Shown one piece after another: positions 1-6,659 of a DNA stretch of 12,249 nucleotides. Position 1 is the stretch's first letter, and every line of letters begins with the position of its first letter. This DNA is from Methanomicrobiales archaeon. Lineage in GTDB: Archaea; Halobacteriota; Methanomicrobia; Methanomicrobiales; JACTUA01. A program made the translations under genes and the position numbers. The notes beneath the pieces were generated by a model that was not told the DNA's origin, ran no database searches, and was given only the letters and a program-made list of their open reading frames with translations. The stretch lies in contig JAJRDF010000018.1 in NCBI GenBank assembly GCA_028678555.1, positions 1 through 12,249 of the forward strand. The letters run 5' to 3'.

Positions 1-1
1 C

Positions 2-718
2 GGTGACCGGGACCGGGTGATCTTTGAGCCCGTCCCGCTGGACTTTGATCCCGCCATGGTGCGGGAAGCTCTCTCACTCCTCCGGGGCCCCTGCATCGGG
101 CTTGTCACCACGGTCCAGCACGTTCACCTGCTGGAGGCCGTGGCAGGGGAATTGCGCCGGGCCGGGTTTGAACCGGTGGTGGCCGGAGGATCTGGCAGGA
201 CGCCCCATCCCGGGCAGGTGCTGGGCTGCTCCTTCCGGGCGGCGCGGGAGACCGGTGCGGGAGAGATCCTGTACGTGGGCACCGGCCTCTTCCACCCGCT
301 GGGTGTCCAGCTGGCCACCGGTGCCCGGGTGGTGGCCCTGGATCCGTACACCGGCCAGGCCACCATAGTATCGGCGGAACGGTTCCTCAGGCAGCGGTTC
401 GGGCTCATCGAGCGGGCGCGGGGTGCGGAACGGATCGGGATCATCGTCTCGTCCAAGAGCGGGCAGTTCCGCCTGGATCTGGCCCGGCGTCTCGCAGGGC
501 TCTCAGAAAAGGCGGTCCTCGTCATGATGCGGGAGGTGACCCCGGAGGCCCTCCTGGACCTGGGGTGCGATGCGTACGTGAATACCGCCTGTCCGCGCCT
601 CGCGTATGATGACCAGGCCCGGTTCCCTGTCCCGGTCCTCACCCCGTGCGAGTTCGAGATCCTCCTCGGGATCCGACCCTGGGAAGCCTACGTGGCAGAC
701 GAGTGGGGTGAGGGATGA
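2..718 (+). CDS. dph2: Dph2, diphthamide biosynthesis 3-amino-3-carboxypropyltransferase (5' partial)
   Basis: Archaeal Dph2 is a [4Fe-4S] enzyme that cleaves S-adenosylmethionine to a 3-amino-3-carboxypropyl radical and attaches this group to a histidine of elongation factor 2, the first step of diphthamide synthesis in the cytoplasm. The frame is open from base 2, and 238 residues are visible. The family is usually about 320-340 residues, so roughly 100 N-terminal residues, including the first cluster cysteine, lie outside the window. Two of the three expected cluster cysteines are visible: one in VLGCSFRAA (codon 227-229) and one in NTACPRLAYDD (codon 590-592). A GTG at 17 could be read as a start, but it would remove a third of the enzyme and is rejected. 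The stop overlaps the next start as ATGA (715-718), so translation is probably coupled. The family call is secure; the missing cysteine cannot be checked here. Confidence 0.93.
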   Translation, partial: GDRDRVIFEPVPLDFDPAMVREALSLLRGPCIGLVTTVQHVHLLEAVAGELRRAGFEPVVAGGSGRTPHPGQVLGCSFRAARETGAGEILYVGTGLFHPLGVQLATGARVVALDPYTGQATIVSAERFLRQRFGLIERARGAERIGIIVSSKSGQFRLDLARRLAGLSEKAVLVMMREVTPEALLDLGCDAYVNTACPRLAYDDQARFPVPVLTPCEFEILLGIRPWEAYVADEWGEG

Positions 719-1326
719 GGCTCCGGCAGCTGGAGATGGCGCTGGAGCGGCTGGAGGGGTTCCCGCACCCCTCCCCGGCGCTGGAACAGTACCGCACTCC
801 CGCGGTGCTGGCCGCCCGGCTCCTGCACCATGCCTGGTCCCGTGGGGATATCGCGGGGAAGGCGATCCTGGACCTGGGATGCGGGACCGGGATCCTGACC
901 TGTGGGGCCATGCTGGCCGGTGCCTCTCGGGCCCTCGGCGTGGACGTGGACACCGCTGCCCTGGCCGTCGCGGAGGAGAACGCCCGCCATCTGGAGGTGG
1001 CCGTGACCTTCCTGCAGGCTGACATCGCTGACCACGGGAAGATCGCGGGAGACGGTCCCTATGACACGGCGGTCATGAACCCGCCGTTCGGGGCCCAGAA
1101 GCCCCACGCTGACCGGCCCTTCATCGACGCAGCTCTTGCGCACGCCCCGGTCGTATACGGGATCTTCAATGTCGGGTCGATCCTGTTCCTGGAATCGTAT
1201 GTGTCAGGCAGGGCGGAGATCACCGACGTGGTGAAGGCCCGGTTGCCGCTCCGCCGCACCTTCCGGTTCCACCGCGACGAGGTGCGGGAGATCCCGGTCG
1301 AGATAGCGAGAATGGTGCGCTGCTGA
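715..1326 (+). CDS. METTL5-family RNA N6-adenine methyltransferase
   Basis: This is a 203-residue SAM-dependent methylase of the COG2263/METTL5 group. Visible motifs are EQYRTP (residues 24-29), the SAM-binding glycine loop DLGCGTG (53-59), an acidic motif-II residue in GVDVD (D77) and the N6-adenine catalytic motif NPPF (122-125) within NPPFGAQK. In eukaryotes METTL5 with Trm112 makes one m6A in helix 44 of 18S rRNA. An equivalent small-subunit rRNA target in this archaeon is inferred, not shown. The gene overlaps dph2 by 4 nt and its stop shares TGATG with the next gene, so the three appear to be one transcript. Dph2 and this enzyme both modify the translation machinery, which makes the pairing sensible. 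No Trm112-like gene is present in the window. The length and complete motif set suggest an intact gene. Confidence 0.9.
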   Translation: MRLRQLEMALERLEGFPHPSPALEQYRTPAVLAARLLHHAWSRGDIAGKAILDLGCGTGILTCGAMLAGASRALGVDVDTAALAVAEENARHLEVAVTFLQADIADHGKIAGDGPYDTAVMNPPFGAQKPHADRPFIDAALAHAPVVYGIFNVGSILFLESYVSGRAEITDVVKARLPLRRTFRFHRDEVREIPVEIARMVRC

Positions 1327-2501
1327 TGCTCCCCCGGGCACCCCGCACCGTCTGGGTCCTCTCGGGGGGTCACCTGGTGGCCGACCTCTACGGCCCGGCG
1401 CTCCCTGCCATCATCGCACTCCTCGTCCTCCAGGAAGGCTACACCTACCTGGCCGCCGGGCTCCTGATCACGGCTTACAACTCGGTCTCCTCCTTCACCC
1501 AGCCGGTGATCGGCTGGGCCCATGACCGCCGCGGCATCGGCCTCCCCCTGGGCTTCTCCATCCTGATCTCCGGCATCTTCATCTCCCTCGTGGGCGTGGC
1601 CGGGAGTTATCCCGTGATCCTCCTCTGCTGTGCCGTCGCGGCGCTGGGCCATGCCGCGTTTCACCCGGTAGCCCTCGCCACCACCGGCAGGCTGTCGGAG
1701 GATACGAACCGGGGCCGGATCCTCTCCTACTTCGTGGTGGGGGGCAACCTGGGGTTTGCGCTGGGCCCGGTCGTGGCCGGCGCAGCCCTGGACCTCTTCG
1801 GCCTTACCGGTACCCTCCTCCTGGCCATCCCGGCGATGGTCATGGCTCTCCTCCTGTATTTCCTGCAGCCGTCGGCAACCGCCCCGGCCCGGTCCACCGC
1901 CGGCCGGCCGGGCGGGGAGTCCGCACCATCCACCGACTGGCGGGCGATGGTGATCCTCCTGTCGGCATCATCCCTCCGGGCGGTGGTGATCTTCGGCTCG
2001 GTGGCCTTCCTCCCCGCCTACCTGGTGGGGCTGGGCTACGATCTCCTGATGGCGAACATGATAGCCACTGCCATGCTCGCGGCCGGCGTCGCCGGCCAGA
2101 TGGTGGGGGGTGCCCTCTCCGATCGCCACGGCCGCAAGGAGGTGATCGTGGCAGGCATGGCCCTCGCCATCGTGGCCCTGGCCGCATTCCTCGCGACCAC
2201 CGGGTGGGTGAGCCTCCTCTTCCTCCTCGTCTTCGGGTTTGCCCTCTGGTCCAGCTTCTCGGTGACGCTGGCCATCGCCCACGAGCTGATGCCCGGAGAG
2301 CTGGGCCTCTCCTCAGGGCTCCTCCTGGGGTTCTCCATGGGCCTCGGTGGCCTGGGAGTCGCTGCCATCGGGTCCCTGGCCGATACGATCGGCCTCGCCG
2401 GTGCCCTCTCCTCGCTGATACTCCCGCTGGCCGCGGCCACGGTGCTGATGGCGGTGCTGCCCTACCGGGGGAGGAAGGCCGGGACAGGACCCTCCCCGTG
2501 A
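1326..2501 (+). CDS. MFS transporter, fosmidomycin-resistance (Fsr)-like
   Basis: This is a 391-residue major facilitator superfamily permease with about twelve hydrophobic segments. The two halves are joined by a hydrophilic linker at about residues 182-206 that is rich in P, A and S. Each half carries the loop 2-3 signature: GWAHDRRG (63-70) and GGALSDRHGRK (261-271). The LGHAAFHPVAL stretch (107-117) followed by a VGGNLGFALGP helix (138-148) is typical of the Fsr branch, whose founding members export fosmidomycin; the natural substrate here is unknown. The start codon shares TGATG with the upstream methylase stop, so the gene is translationally coupled to dph2 and the methylase even though no common pathway is obvious. 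The gene ends at 2501 without a clear T-rich terminator. The superfamily call is firm and the subfamily likely; the substrate is open. Confidence 0.88.
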   Translation: MLPRAPRTVWVLSGGHLVADLYGPALPAIIALLVLQEGYTYLAAGLLITAYNSVSSFTQPVIGWAHDRRGIGLPLGFSILISGIFISLVGVAGSYPVILLCCAVAALGHAAFHPVALATTGRLSEDTNRGRILSYFVVGGNLGFALGPVVAGAALDLFGLTGTLLLAIPAMVMALLLYFLQPSATAPARSTAGRPGGESAPSTDWRAMVILLSASSLRAVVIFGSVAFLPAYLVGLGYDLLMANMIATAMLAAGVAGQMVGGALSDRHGRKEVIVAGMALAIVALAAFLATTGWVSLLFLLVFGFALWSSFSVTLAIAHELMPGELGLSSGLLLGFSMGLGGLGVAAIGSLADTIGLAGALSSLILPLAAATVLMAVLPYRGRKAGTGPSP

Positions 2502-2549
2502 TCCCCCTGATATTATGCCTTTCTCTCCGGAGAAATGCCAGTAATGTTG

Positions 2550-2589
2550 CTTTCCAGGGGTGGATGGGGAGTGGATCAGGCCTGGAAAG
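2550..2589. repeat. Perfect 9-bp inverted repeat with 22-nt spacer
   Basis: CTTTCCAGG (2550-2558) is exactly complementary to CCTGGAAAG (2581-2589). The pair lies 48 nt after the MFS stop and about 40 bp upstream of the TATA-like box of the lysine-rich micro-gene. It could be an RNA hairpin at the end of the MFS transcript, or a two-half-site DNA operator for the next promoter. There is no adjacent T-run, which argues against a simple terminator. The function is unknown. Confidence 0.6.
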
Positions 2590-2625
2590 TCATTCCTGCA
2601 GAGAGCAGAGAGGGCAAACCGGCAC

Positions 2626-2638
2626 AAAAGATTTAAGA
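2626..2638 (+). promoter_or_regulatory. Archaeal BRE/TATA-like promoter of the lysine-rich gene
   Basis: AAAAGATTTAAGA is an AT-rich island in GC-rich DNA, centred about 27 nt before the ATG at 2660. This is the expected TATA-to-start distance for a leaderless archaeal transcript. No Shine-Dalgarno sequence lies between it and the ATG. Confidence 0.6.
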
Positions 2639-2659
2639 CCTCCTGATAGAACGCTAAAT

Positions 2660-2743
2660 ATGCCAGCAAAGGCAAAGAAGAAACCCGCAAAGGTAAAGAA
2701 GACGACCAAGGCCAAGAAGACCACCAAGGCCAAAAAGAAGTGA
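2660..2743 (+). CDS. Lysine-rich 27-residue peptide, possible nucleic-acid-binding protein
   Basis: This short ORF encodes 27 residues, of which 15 are lysine; the rest are only A, T, P, V and the initial M. The second half is built on a KKTTKA repeat (residues 13-18 and 19-24). The composition resembles the tails of H1-like and other basic DNA- or RNA-binding proteins, but there is no globular domain and no assigned family. Support for a real gene is the complete context: a TATA-like box 27 nt upstream fitting leaderless transcription, a clean stop, and a T-run 32 nt after the stop. The longer in-frame ORF that begins inside the MFS gene (2204) is a shadow. It may act as a free polycation on DNA, RNA or ribosomes; this is a guess from charge alone. 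A chance ORF in a small RNA is the main alternative. Confidence 0.62.
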   Translation: MPAKAKKKPAKVKKTTKAKKTTKAKKK

Positions 2744-2774
2744 TATCTTCCGCTTACCAGATCACTTCATTCAC

Positions 2775-2784
2775 CTTTTTTCTT
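2775..2784 (+). terminator. T-rich terminator after the lysine-rich gene
   Basis: Six Ts (2776-2781) followed by CTT lie 32 nt after the stop of the lysine-rich ORF. Short T-runs without a strong hairpin are sufficient intrinsic terminators for archaeal RNA polymerase. Confidence 0.5.
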
Positions 2785-2858
2785 GAGAACTTCCGCAGGT
2801 TGCCAGCGTCACTTTCTTATCCAAAGGCGTGGAGAGAGGGAAGTGGAGGCACTCTACC

Positions 2859-3041
2859 ATGGCAATGGATCCGGTCTGTTATGCCGACGTGGATGAAGAG
2901 ACGGTGAAGCACACGGCGAGTTACGGGGGGCAGGAGTTCTACTTCTGCACGGCCAGCTGCAGGAAGAGATTCGAGGAGAATCCCGGAAAATACGCGAAGC
3001 TCGCCACGAAGTTCTCCATCGATCCCCAGATGTCCTGCTGA
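2859..3041 (+). CDS. YHS-domain metal-binding protein
   Basis: This is a 60-residue protein made of a single YHS domain, a small treble-clef-like metal-binding fold also found at the ends of copper ATPases and some oxygenases. The typical opening MDPVCYADV (3-11) and the FYFCTASCRKRFEENPGKY stretch (27-45) are both present. Cysteines C7, C30 and C34 are the likely metal ligands; the protein ends in a fourth cysteine, C60. The start at 2859 is chosen because GTGGAGG (2843-2849) gives a good Shine-Dalgarno 9 nt upstream and the family begins here; a GTG at 2829 would add ten unrelated residues. Stand-alone YHS proteins are often considered metal carriers or sensors, but the ligand here is unknown. 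It lies between the lysine-rich gene and the UbiB-like kinase with no overlap. Confidence 0.88.
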   Translation: MAMDPVCYADVDEETVKHTASYGGQEFYFCTASCRKRFEENPGKYAKLATKFSIDPQMSC

Positions 3042-3044
3042 CAA

Positions 3045-3063
3045 GGGAAGGACGTCACTTCCC
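3045..3063 (+). other. Hairpin just after the YHS gene
   Basis: GGGAAG (3045-3050) pairs perfectly with CTTCCC (3058-3063) around a 7-nt loop, starting 4 nt after the YHS stop. No T-run follows, so a 3'-end stabilising role is as plausible as termination. Confidence 0.45.
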
Positions 3064-3109
3064 ATCCGGACCCCGGGCAGCACCCCTCACCCCCCGCTGA
3101 ACCGTCATC

Positions 3110-3120
3110 TCTTTTACGTT
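3110..3120 (+). promoter_or_regulatory. TATA-like box of the UbiB-family gene
   Basis: TCTTTTACGTT is centred about 27 nt before the ATG at 3142. No Shine-Dalgarno is seen between them, which fits a leaderless mRNA. Confidence 0.5.
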
Positions 3121-3141
3121 CCGGCGCCTGACTACTACGCA

Positions 3142-4770
3142 ATGGTCACAAAGTGGCGGCGGTACCGGCAGATCGCCAAGGTGCTCTGGAAGTACGGGTT
3201 CGGCATCGCACTGGATGAGTACCTGCCGAACGTCAGGAACTGGAGGATCATGCAGCGGCATTTCCCCCAGGATATACCCATTTACGTGCGTATGCGCATG
3301 GCCCTGGAGGAGCTGGGCCCCACTTTCGTCAAGTTCGGGCAGATCGCGTCCACGAGGACCGAGATCCTGCCCCCGGAGCTGATCGCAGAACTGCAGAAAC
3401 TGCAGGACCAGGTGGCGCCGTTACCTTTCGCCGAGGTACGGCCGATCTTTGAAGATCTGTGCGGTGACCTCTCCTGCACATTCCGGAACATCGATGAGAC
3501 CCCGGTGGGTTCTGCCTCGATCGCCATCGTGTACCGGGGGGTGATGGCCGACGGGACCATGGTCGCACTGAAAGTGCAGCGCCCGGGCATCGCCTCCCTC
3601 ATCGAGAAGGATATCGCCATTCTGAGGTGGCTCGCAAAGAGGGTTGAAGCATCCTACCCGGCCCTGAAGGTGTACAATCCCTCGGGAATGGTGGAGGACT
3701 TTGCCGTCCAGATCCGGAAGGAACTGGACTTTATCCGCGACGGCAAGAACGCCGAGCGGCTGAACCGCAACCTGAAAACCATCCCCCACGTCCGGTGCCC
3801 CAGGATCTACTGGGATTACTCGGGTCCCCAGATGCTGGTCATGGAATTCATCGAAGGGGTGCGGGTGGATGACGTGGAGGGCATCCAGAGGATGGGGCAT
3901 GACCCGAAGAAGATCGGGAAGGCGGGATTCAATGCGTACCTGAAGCAGATCTTCGAAGACGGCTTCTTCCATGGCGATCCCCATCCTGGCAACCTGCTCG
4001 TCACGGCAAAAGGTGACCTGGTCTTCCTGGACTTCGGGATCGTGGGTATTATCCGGCCGGAAAAACGGTGGACCTACATCCAGCTCCTGTCAGCCATCAT
4101 CTCCAACGATGTGGACCTGATGCTGCGGTGCTTCGAGAAGCTGGGCATCGAGATCCGGCCGGAATACAGGGATTCCCTCCGGGATGACCTGTACATCGCA
4201 CTCATGGACTACAGCGAGTTCCAGCTGGAGGAGGTGAACTTCGGCCTGATGGTGAACGAGCTCACCGCCGTCATGCGCCGGTACAACCTGAGCGTGCCCA
4301 TGAACCTGATGCTCATGCTGAAGGTGATCATGATGGCCGCCGATATTGGCCTGAAACTTGACCCGCAGTTCCAGTTCACCAGCTACGTGGAGCCGTATAT
4401 GGAGGACAGGGCCGCCAGGAATGTCACTGCACATGAGATGGCGAACCGGGTCCGGCAATCAGCCACAACAGCAGTGGAGGGCCTTGTGGAGCTTCCTAAC
4501 AACCTGAACGCCATCCTCCGGCGGTTCTCCAGCGGGTCCATCCGGCTGGAGATGATGGAGACCGATCTCCTGCAGCTGCGGACCATGATGGACAAGTCCA
4601 CGGACAAGGTCCTGGCCGGCCTGATCATCGCGGCCCTGGTGGTCGGATCCTCCCTGGTCCTCTTCGCCTCCCGGACAGCGGGCTTCCCCGAAATCTTTGC
4701 CACCGTGGTCTACATCGCGGCGGTGGCCATGGGTTTCTATGCCCTGTACCACAGTTTCACCCGCGACTGA
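3142..4770 (+). CDS. AarF/ABC1/UbiB-family atypical protein kinase, membrane-anchored
   Basis: This 542-residue protein belongs to the UbiB/COQ8 family of atypical kinases/ATPases, which bacteria and mitochondria use in quinone biosynthesis. Its role in methanogens, which lack ubiquinone, is not established. Family hallmarks are the inhibitory KxGQ motif as KFGQ (64-67), the A-rich loop as GSASIAIVY (123-131), the ATP lysine in VALKVQRPG (K144), a conserved glutamate in IRKELDF (E194), the catalytic HGDPHPGN (277-284) and the metal-binding LDFG (296-299). Two hydrophobic helices at about 490-509 and 519-538 form the usual C-terminal membrane hairpin. One oddity is isoleucine at 129, where the loop normally reads SIAQVY or SIGQVH. 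It has its own probable promoter and appears monocistronic. A role in lipid, isoprenoid or methanophenazine metabolism is speculation. Confidence 0.93.
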   Translation: MVTKWRRYRQIAKVLWKYGFGIALDEYLPNVRNWRIMQRHFPQDIPIYVRMRMALEELGPTFVKFGQIASTRTEILPPELIAELQKLQDQVAPLPFAEVRPIFEDLCGDLSCTFRNIDETPVGSASIAIVYRGVMADGTMVALKVQRPGIASLIEKDIAILRWLAKRVEASYPALKVYNPSGMVEDFAVQIRKELDFIRDGKNAERLNRNLKTIPHVRCPRIYWDYSGPQMLVMEFIEGVRVDDVEGIQRMGHDPKKIGKAGFNAYLKQIFEDGFFHGDPHPGNLLVTAKGDLVFLDFGIVGIIRPEKRWTYIQLLSAIISNDVDLMLRCFEKLGIEIRPEYRDSLRDDLYIALMDYSEFQLEEVNFGLMVNELTAVMRRYNLSVPMNLMLMLKVIMMAADIGLKLDPQFQFTSYVEPYMEDRAARNVTAHEMANRVRQSATTAVEGLVELPNNLNAILRRFSSGSIRLEMMETDLLQLRTMMDKSTDKVLAGLIIAALVVGSSLVLFASRTAGFPEIFATVVYIAAVAMGFYALYHSFTRD

Positions 4771-4877
4771 GCCCCCCGGGTAAATACCAGGGATAAGGCA
4801 GAATCGGGGTGAGAATACGATTCCGGCGCGATATGAACGATTCTATCCGATGGCCTCCTGCCCCCGGCGGTGACCGT

Positions 4878-4891
4878 AAAGGTTTTAACAC
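4878..4891 (+). promoter_or_regulatory. TATA-like box of the secreted-protein gene
   Basis: AAAGGTTTTAACAC, with TTTTAA at 4883-4888, is centred about 29 nt before the ATG at 4915. No Shine-Dalgarno sequence precedes the ATG, so a leaderless transcript is likely. This also supports the choice of the 4915 start over 4870. Confidence 0.6.
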
Positions 4892-4914
4892 CGTGTGTGG
4901 ATCGTACTCAGGCT

Positions 4915-5361
4915 ATGTTCCCTGTGAGGTACGCCCTTCTCGCTCTGGTCCTCACGGCGCTCGTGCTTCCCGCAGCCGCCGCTGCCACCAGCAACGAAGG
5001 CTACCTCGGTGTGGACCGGGTAGCCATCACCATGGACGGGGCGGATGCCGAGGTCCGGATGGACTATCACCTGGACGGGGGGATGCGGATCCTGATCTTC
5101 CTCGTGGGGACGGGCGACCTGGAGCAGAAGGTGAAACGGGTGCTGAACTTCGAGGGGGCCCGGGTCGAGGAGATCGACACCTCGCACGCCATCGTCCGGG
5201 TGGAGGATGCGGCCATTGATTATGGTGACGGCACCTACTGGTTCCCCGAACACCGGTTCCGGGTTACCGTGCCCCTCGTCACGGTGAAGACACCCCAGTA
5301 TACCCAGGCGTTCCGCAACACGCTCCTTACTCCTCGGGGTATCGGGTATTACCTGGTGTGA
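4915..5361 (+). CDS. Secreted or lipid-side small protein of unknown function
   Basis: I do not recognise a named family. From the ATG at 4915 it is 148 residues. Residues 1-24 form a classical signal peptide: R5, a hydrophobic core ALLALVLTALVLP, then an Ala-rich cleavage region ending near AAAAAT. The mature part (about 25-148) is soluble and looks beta-rich, with alternating hydrophobic residues and no cysteines. It contains a short apolar stretch MRILIFLVGTG (57-67) and a C-terminal aromatic end GIGYYLV. No second membrane segment, lipobox or cell-wall anchor is visible. An in-frame GTG at 4870 would put 15 residues before the signal peptide and would lie upstream of the TATA-like box, so it is rejected. 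It runs convergently toward the DUF373 gene and has no operon partner. It is likely exported to the pseudo-periplasmic face; the function is unknown. Confidence 0.78.
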   Translation: MFPVRYALLALVLTALVLPAAAAATSNEGYLGVDRVAITMDGADAEVRMDYHLDGGMRILIFLVGTGDLEQKVKRVLNFEGARVEEIDTSHAIVRVEDAAIDYGDGTYWFPEHRFRVTVPLVTVKTPQYTQAFRNTLLTPRGIGYYLV

Positions 5362-5365
5362 TACC

Positions 5366-5373
5366 CGCTTTTT
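5366..5373 (+). terminator. T-run after the secreted-protein gene
   Basis: CCGC followed by five Ts (5369-5373) begins within 10 nt of the stop at 5361. This is a plausible archaeal terminator on the plus strand. Confidence 0.45.
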
Positions 5374-5388
5374 CAGGGCGACTGAGCT

Positions 5389-5430
5389 TCTCCCGGAAGG
5401 GAGACTCCCTGCGACATTCCTCAACGTCGC
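5389..5430. other. Two hairpins in the convergent intergenic gap
   Basis: TCTCCC-GGAA-GGGAGA (5389-5404) is a perfect 6-bp stem with a GNRA-type tetraloop on the plus strand. GCGACATT (5411-5418) pairs with AACGTCGC (5423-5430) with one mismatch. Both lie between the 3' ends of two convergent genes, where they could stabilise either transcript end or help separate the two transcription units. Confidence 0.5.
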
Positions 5431-5480
5431 CTCTGTGCAGGTCCCGATCGGTCAACTGCCCCTGAACGGATGCCCCTGGT

Positions 5481-6638
5481 TCACGCTTCAGACGCACCGG
5501 ATGCCAGGGATCGCCGTTCCAGCACCGATCGCAGGTAGACCCCGAAGAAGGCGCAGAAGAGGCCGCCGACGATGGAGAGGATGATAATCGTCCCGCCCTG
5601 TTCCGGGGTGAAGGGGAAGTAGGTCAGGCCGGCAAGTGAGAGGGTGTAGATGCTCGCCCCGTAGGCGATGACCCCGATGGCCCCCACAAAGAAGGGGAGC
5701 ACCACCGTCCGGGGGAAGTTGCGCCGGTCAGTCATGTAGGTGTCAATGGCCTTCCCCACCACGACGATGAGGGCCGCGGCCGTGATCCACCCCACGCCCC
5801 CGTAGAGGAACGCAACCAGGTACAGGAAGAACCCCGGGGTGAACGCCTCGGAGTAATACTGGAGCAGGCTGGAGAACCCGAAATACAGGCCCATCACGAG
5901 GAGGAGCAGTGCCACAATATAGGTCACAAAGGAGAACCTACCCCGGGTAAAGGAGGTCCGGATCGTATCCATCCCCTCGTCGAAGACCTCATCTACCCCG
6001 AACCCCTTGAAGAGGAGGTAGACGCCGATGACCCCCACCACGATGATGGCGGCCCCCTCGGGGTATCCCATCAGGTACGCTGTCGCGAAGAGGAGCATGG
6101 CGAGGCCCAGGGGGACCAGGAAGACCCTGGCCACCTTGGGATCGTCCAGGAGCTTCTTGATCGTATAGTAGGAGCTCTCCAGGTTGGGCATCTGGGAGAC
6201 GATCACCCGCTGTACACTGGAGACCGGGATCCGGGACTGGATGATGGGCAGCACGAACTCGTCCTCGGCCCCGTCCGAGATCAGGATGCAGGAGGTGGCC
6301 CCCGTGGACCGGATCACCTCGTCGAGAGATGCGGCGATCTTCCGGTCCCCTTCCAGCATCTTCATGTGATCACCGGCCAGGATGGCCACGTACGCTATCT
6401 CGCCGCGGGCGATGAGGGAATCGTAGATCCGGACCCCCTGGAAGATGGCGTTCACATCCGAGTCCTCGGGGTCCCTGAGGGCCAGGGCCGTGGCAGCCGC
6501 GAGACACGCCTCCCTCCCGACAACCGGACTCACGACGTCGGCCTTGTACCCGATGTCGTCATCCCGATCCACGCAGAGGACTAGGGTCCCGGAGGGAGCA
6601 AGCGTCCCGGATGGGACAAGTGTCCCGGACGGCGTCAT
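5481..6638 (-). CDS. DUF373 family membrane protein
   Basis: This 385-residue protein belongs to the archaeal DUF373 family, whose function is unknown. A soluble N-terminal domain (about 20-168) begins with the family signature VLCVDRDDDIG (20-30) and contains GDH (89-91) and ISDGAEDEF (120-128) stretches. It is followed by about six membrane segments at roughly 170-190, 195-213, 237-258, 268-296, 312-336 and 349-369. The ATG at 6638 is preferred to the GTG at 6647 because a TATA-like box is centred 27 nt before the ATG and only 18 nt before the GTG. Residues 3-20 are three copies of PSGTL(V/A), fused directly onto the usual start of the family; this is unusual. The cytoplasmic domain might bind a nucleotide or metal through its acidic DRDDD motif, but this is inference. 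The gene appears monocistronic. Confidence 0.88.
   Translation of the reverse strand: MTPSGTLVPSGTLAPSGTLVLCVDRDDDIGYKADVVSPVVGREACLAAATALALRDPEDSDVNAIFQGVRIYDSLIARGEIAYVAILAGDHMKMLEGDRKIAASLDEVIRSTGATSCILISDGAEDEFVLPIIQSRIPVSSVQRVIVSQMPNLESSYYTIKKLLDDPKVARVFLVPLGLAMLLFATAYLMGYPEGAAIIVVGVIGVYLLFKGFGVDEVFDEGMDTIRTSFTRGRFSFVTYIVALLLLVMGLYFGFSSLLQYYSEAFTPGFFLYLVAFLYGGVGWITAAALIVVVGKAIDTYMTDRRNFPRTVVLPFFVGAIGVIAYGASIYTLSLAGLTYFPFTPEQGGTIIILSIVGGLFCAFFGVYLRSVLERRSLASGASEA
6579..6632 (-). repeat. Three 18-bp tandem repeats coding PSGTL(V/A)
   Basis: Codons 3-8 (6615-6632), 9-14 (6597-6614) and 15-20 (6579-6596) of the DUF373 gene each read CC(G/A/C)TCCGGGAC followed by a variable end. They are in frame and encode PSGTLV, PSGTLA and PSGTLV. 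The copies differ mainly at third positions, so the duplication is not brand new. Confidence 0.85.
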
Positions 6639-6659
6639 TATACTCACATGTGCCCCGGA

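Noticed and set aside
124..642. A 172-codon minus-strand ORF
   Set aside because: It is antisense to dph2, Arg/Ser/Pro-rich from reversed GC-rich codons, with no recognisable domain.
1059..1664. A 201-codon minus-strand ORF
   Set aside because: It spans the junction of two secure plus-strand genes in antisense and shows only low-complexity E/G/D composition.
2829..2858. GTG at 2829 as the YHS-protein start
   Set aside because: The Shine-Dalgarno at 2843-2849 lies downstream of it, and the extra ten residues do not belong to the domain.
6639..6647. GTG at 6647 as the DUF373 start
   Set aside because: It would leave only 18 nt to the TATA-like box; the ATG at 6638 gives the usual 27 nt.
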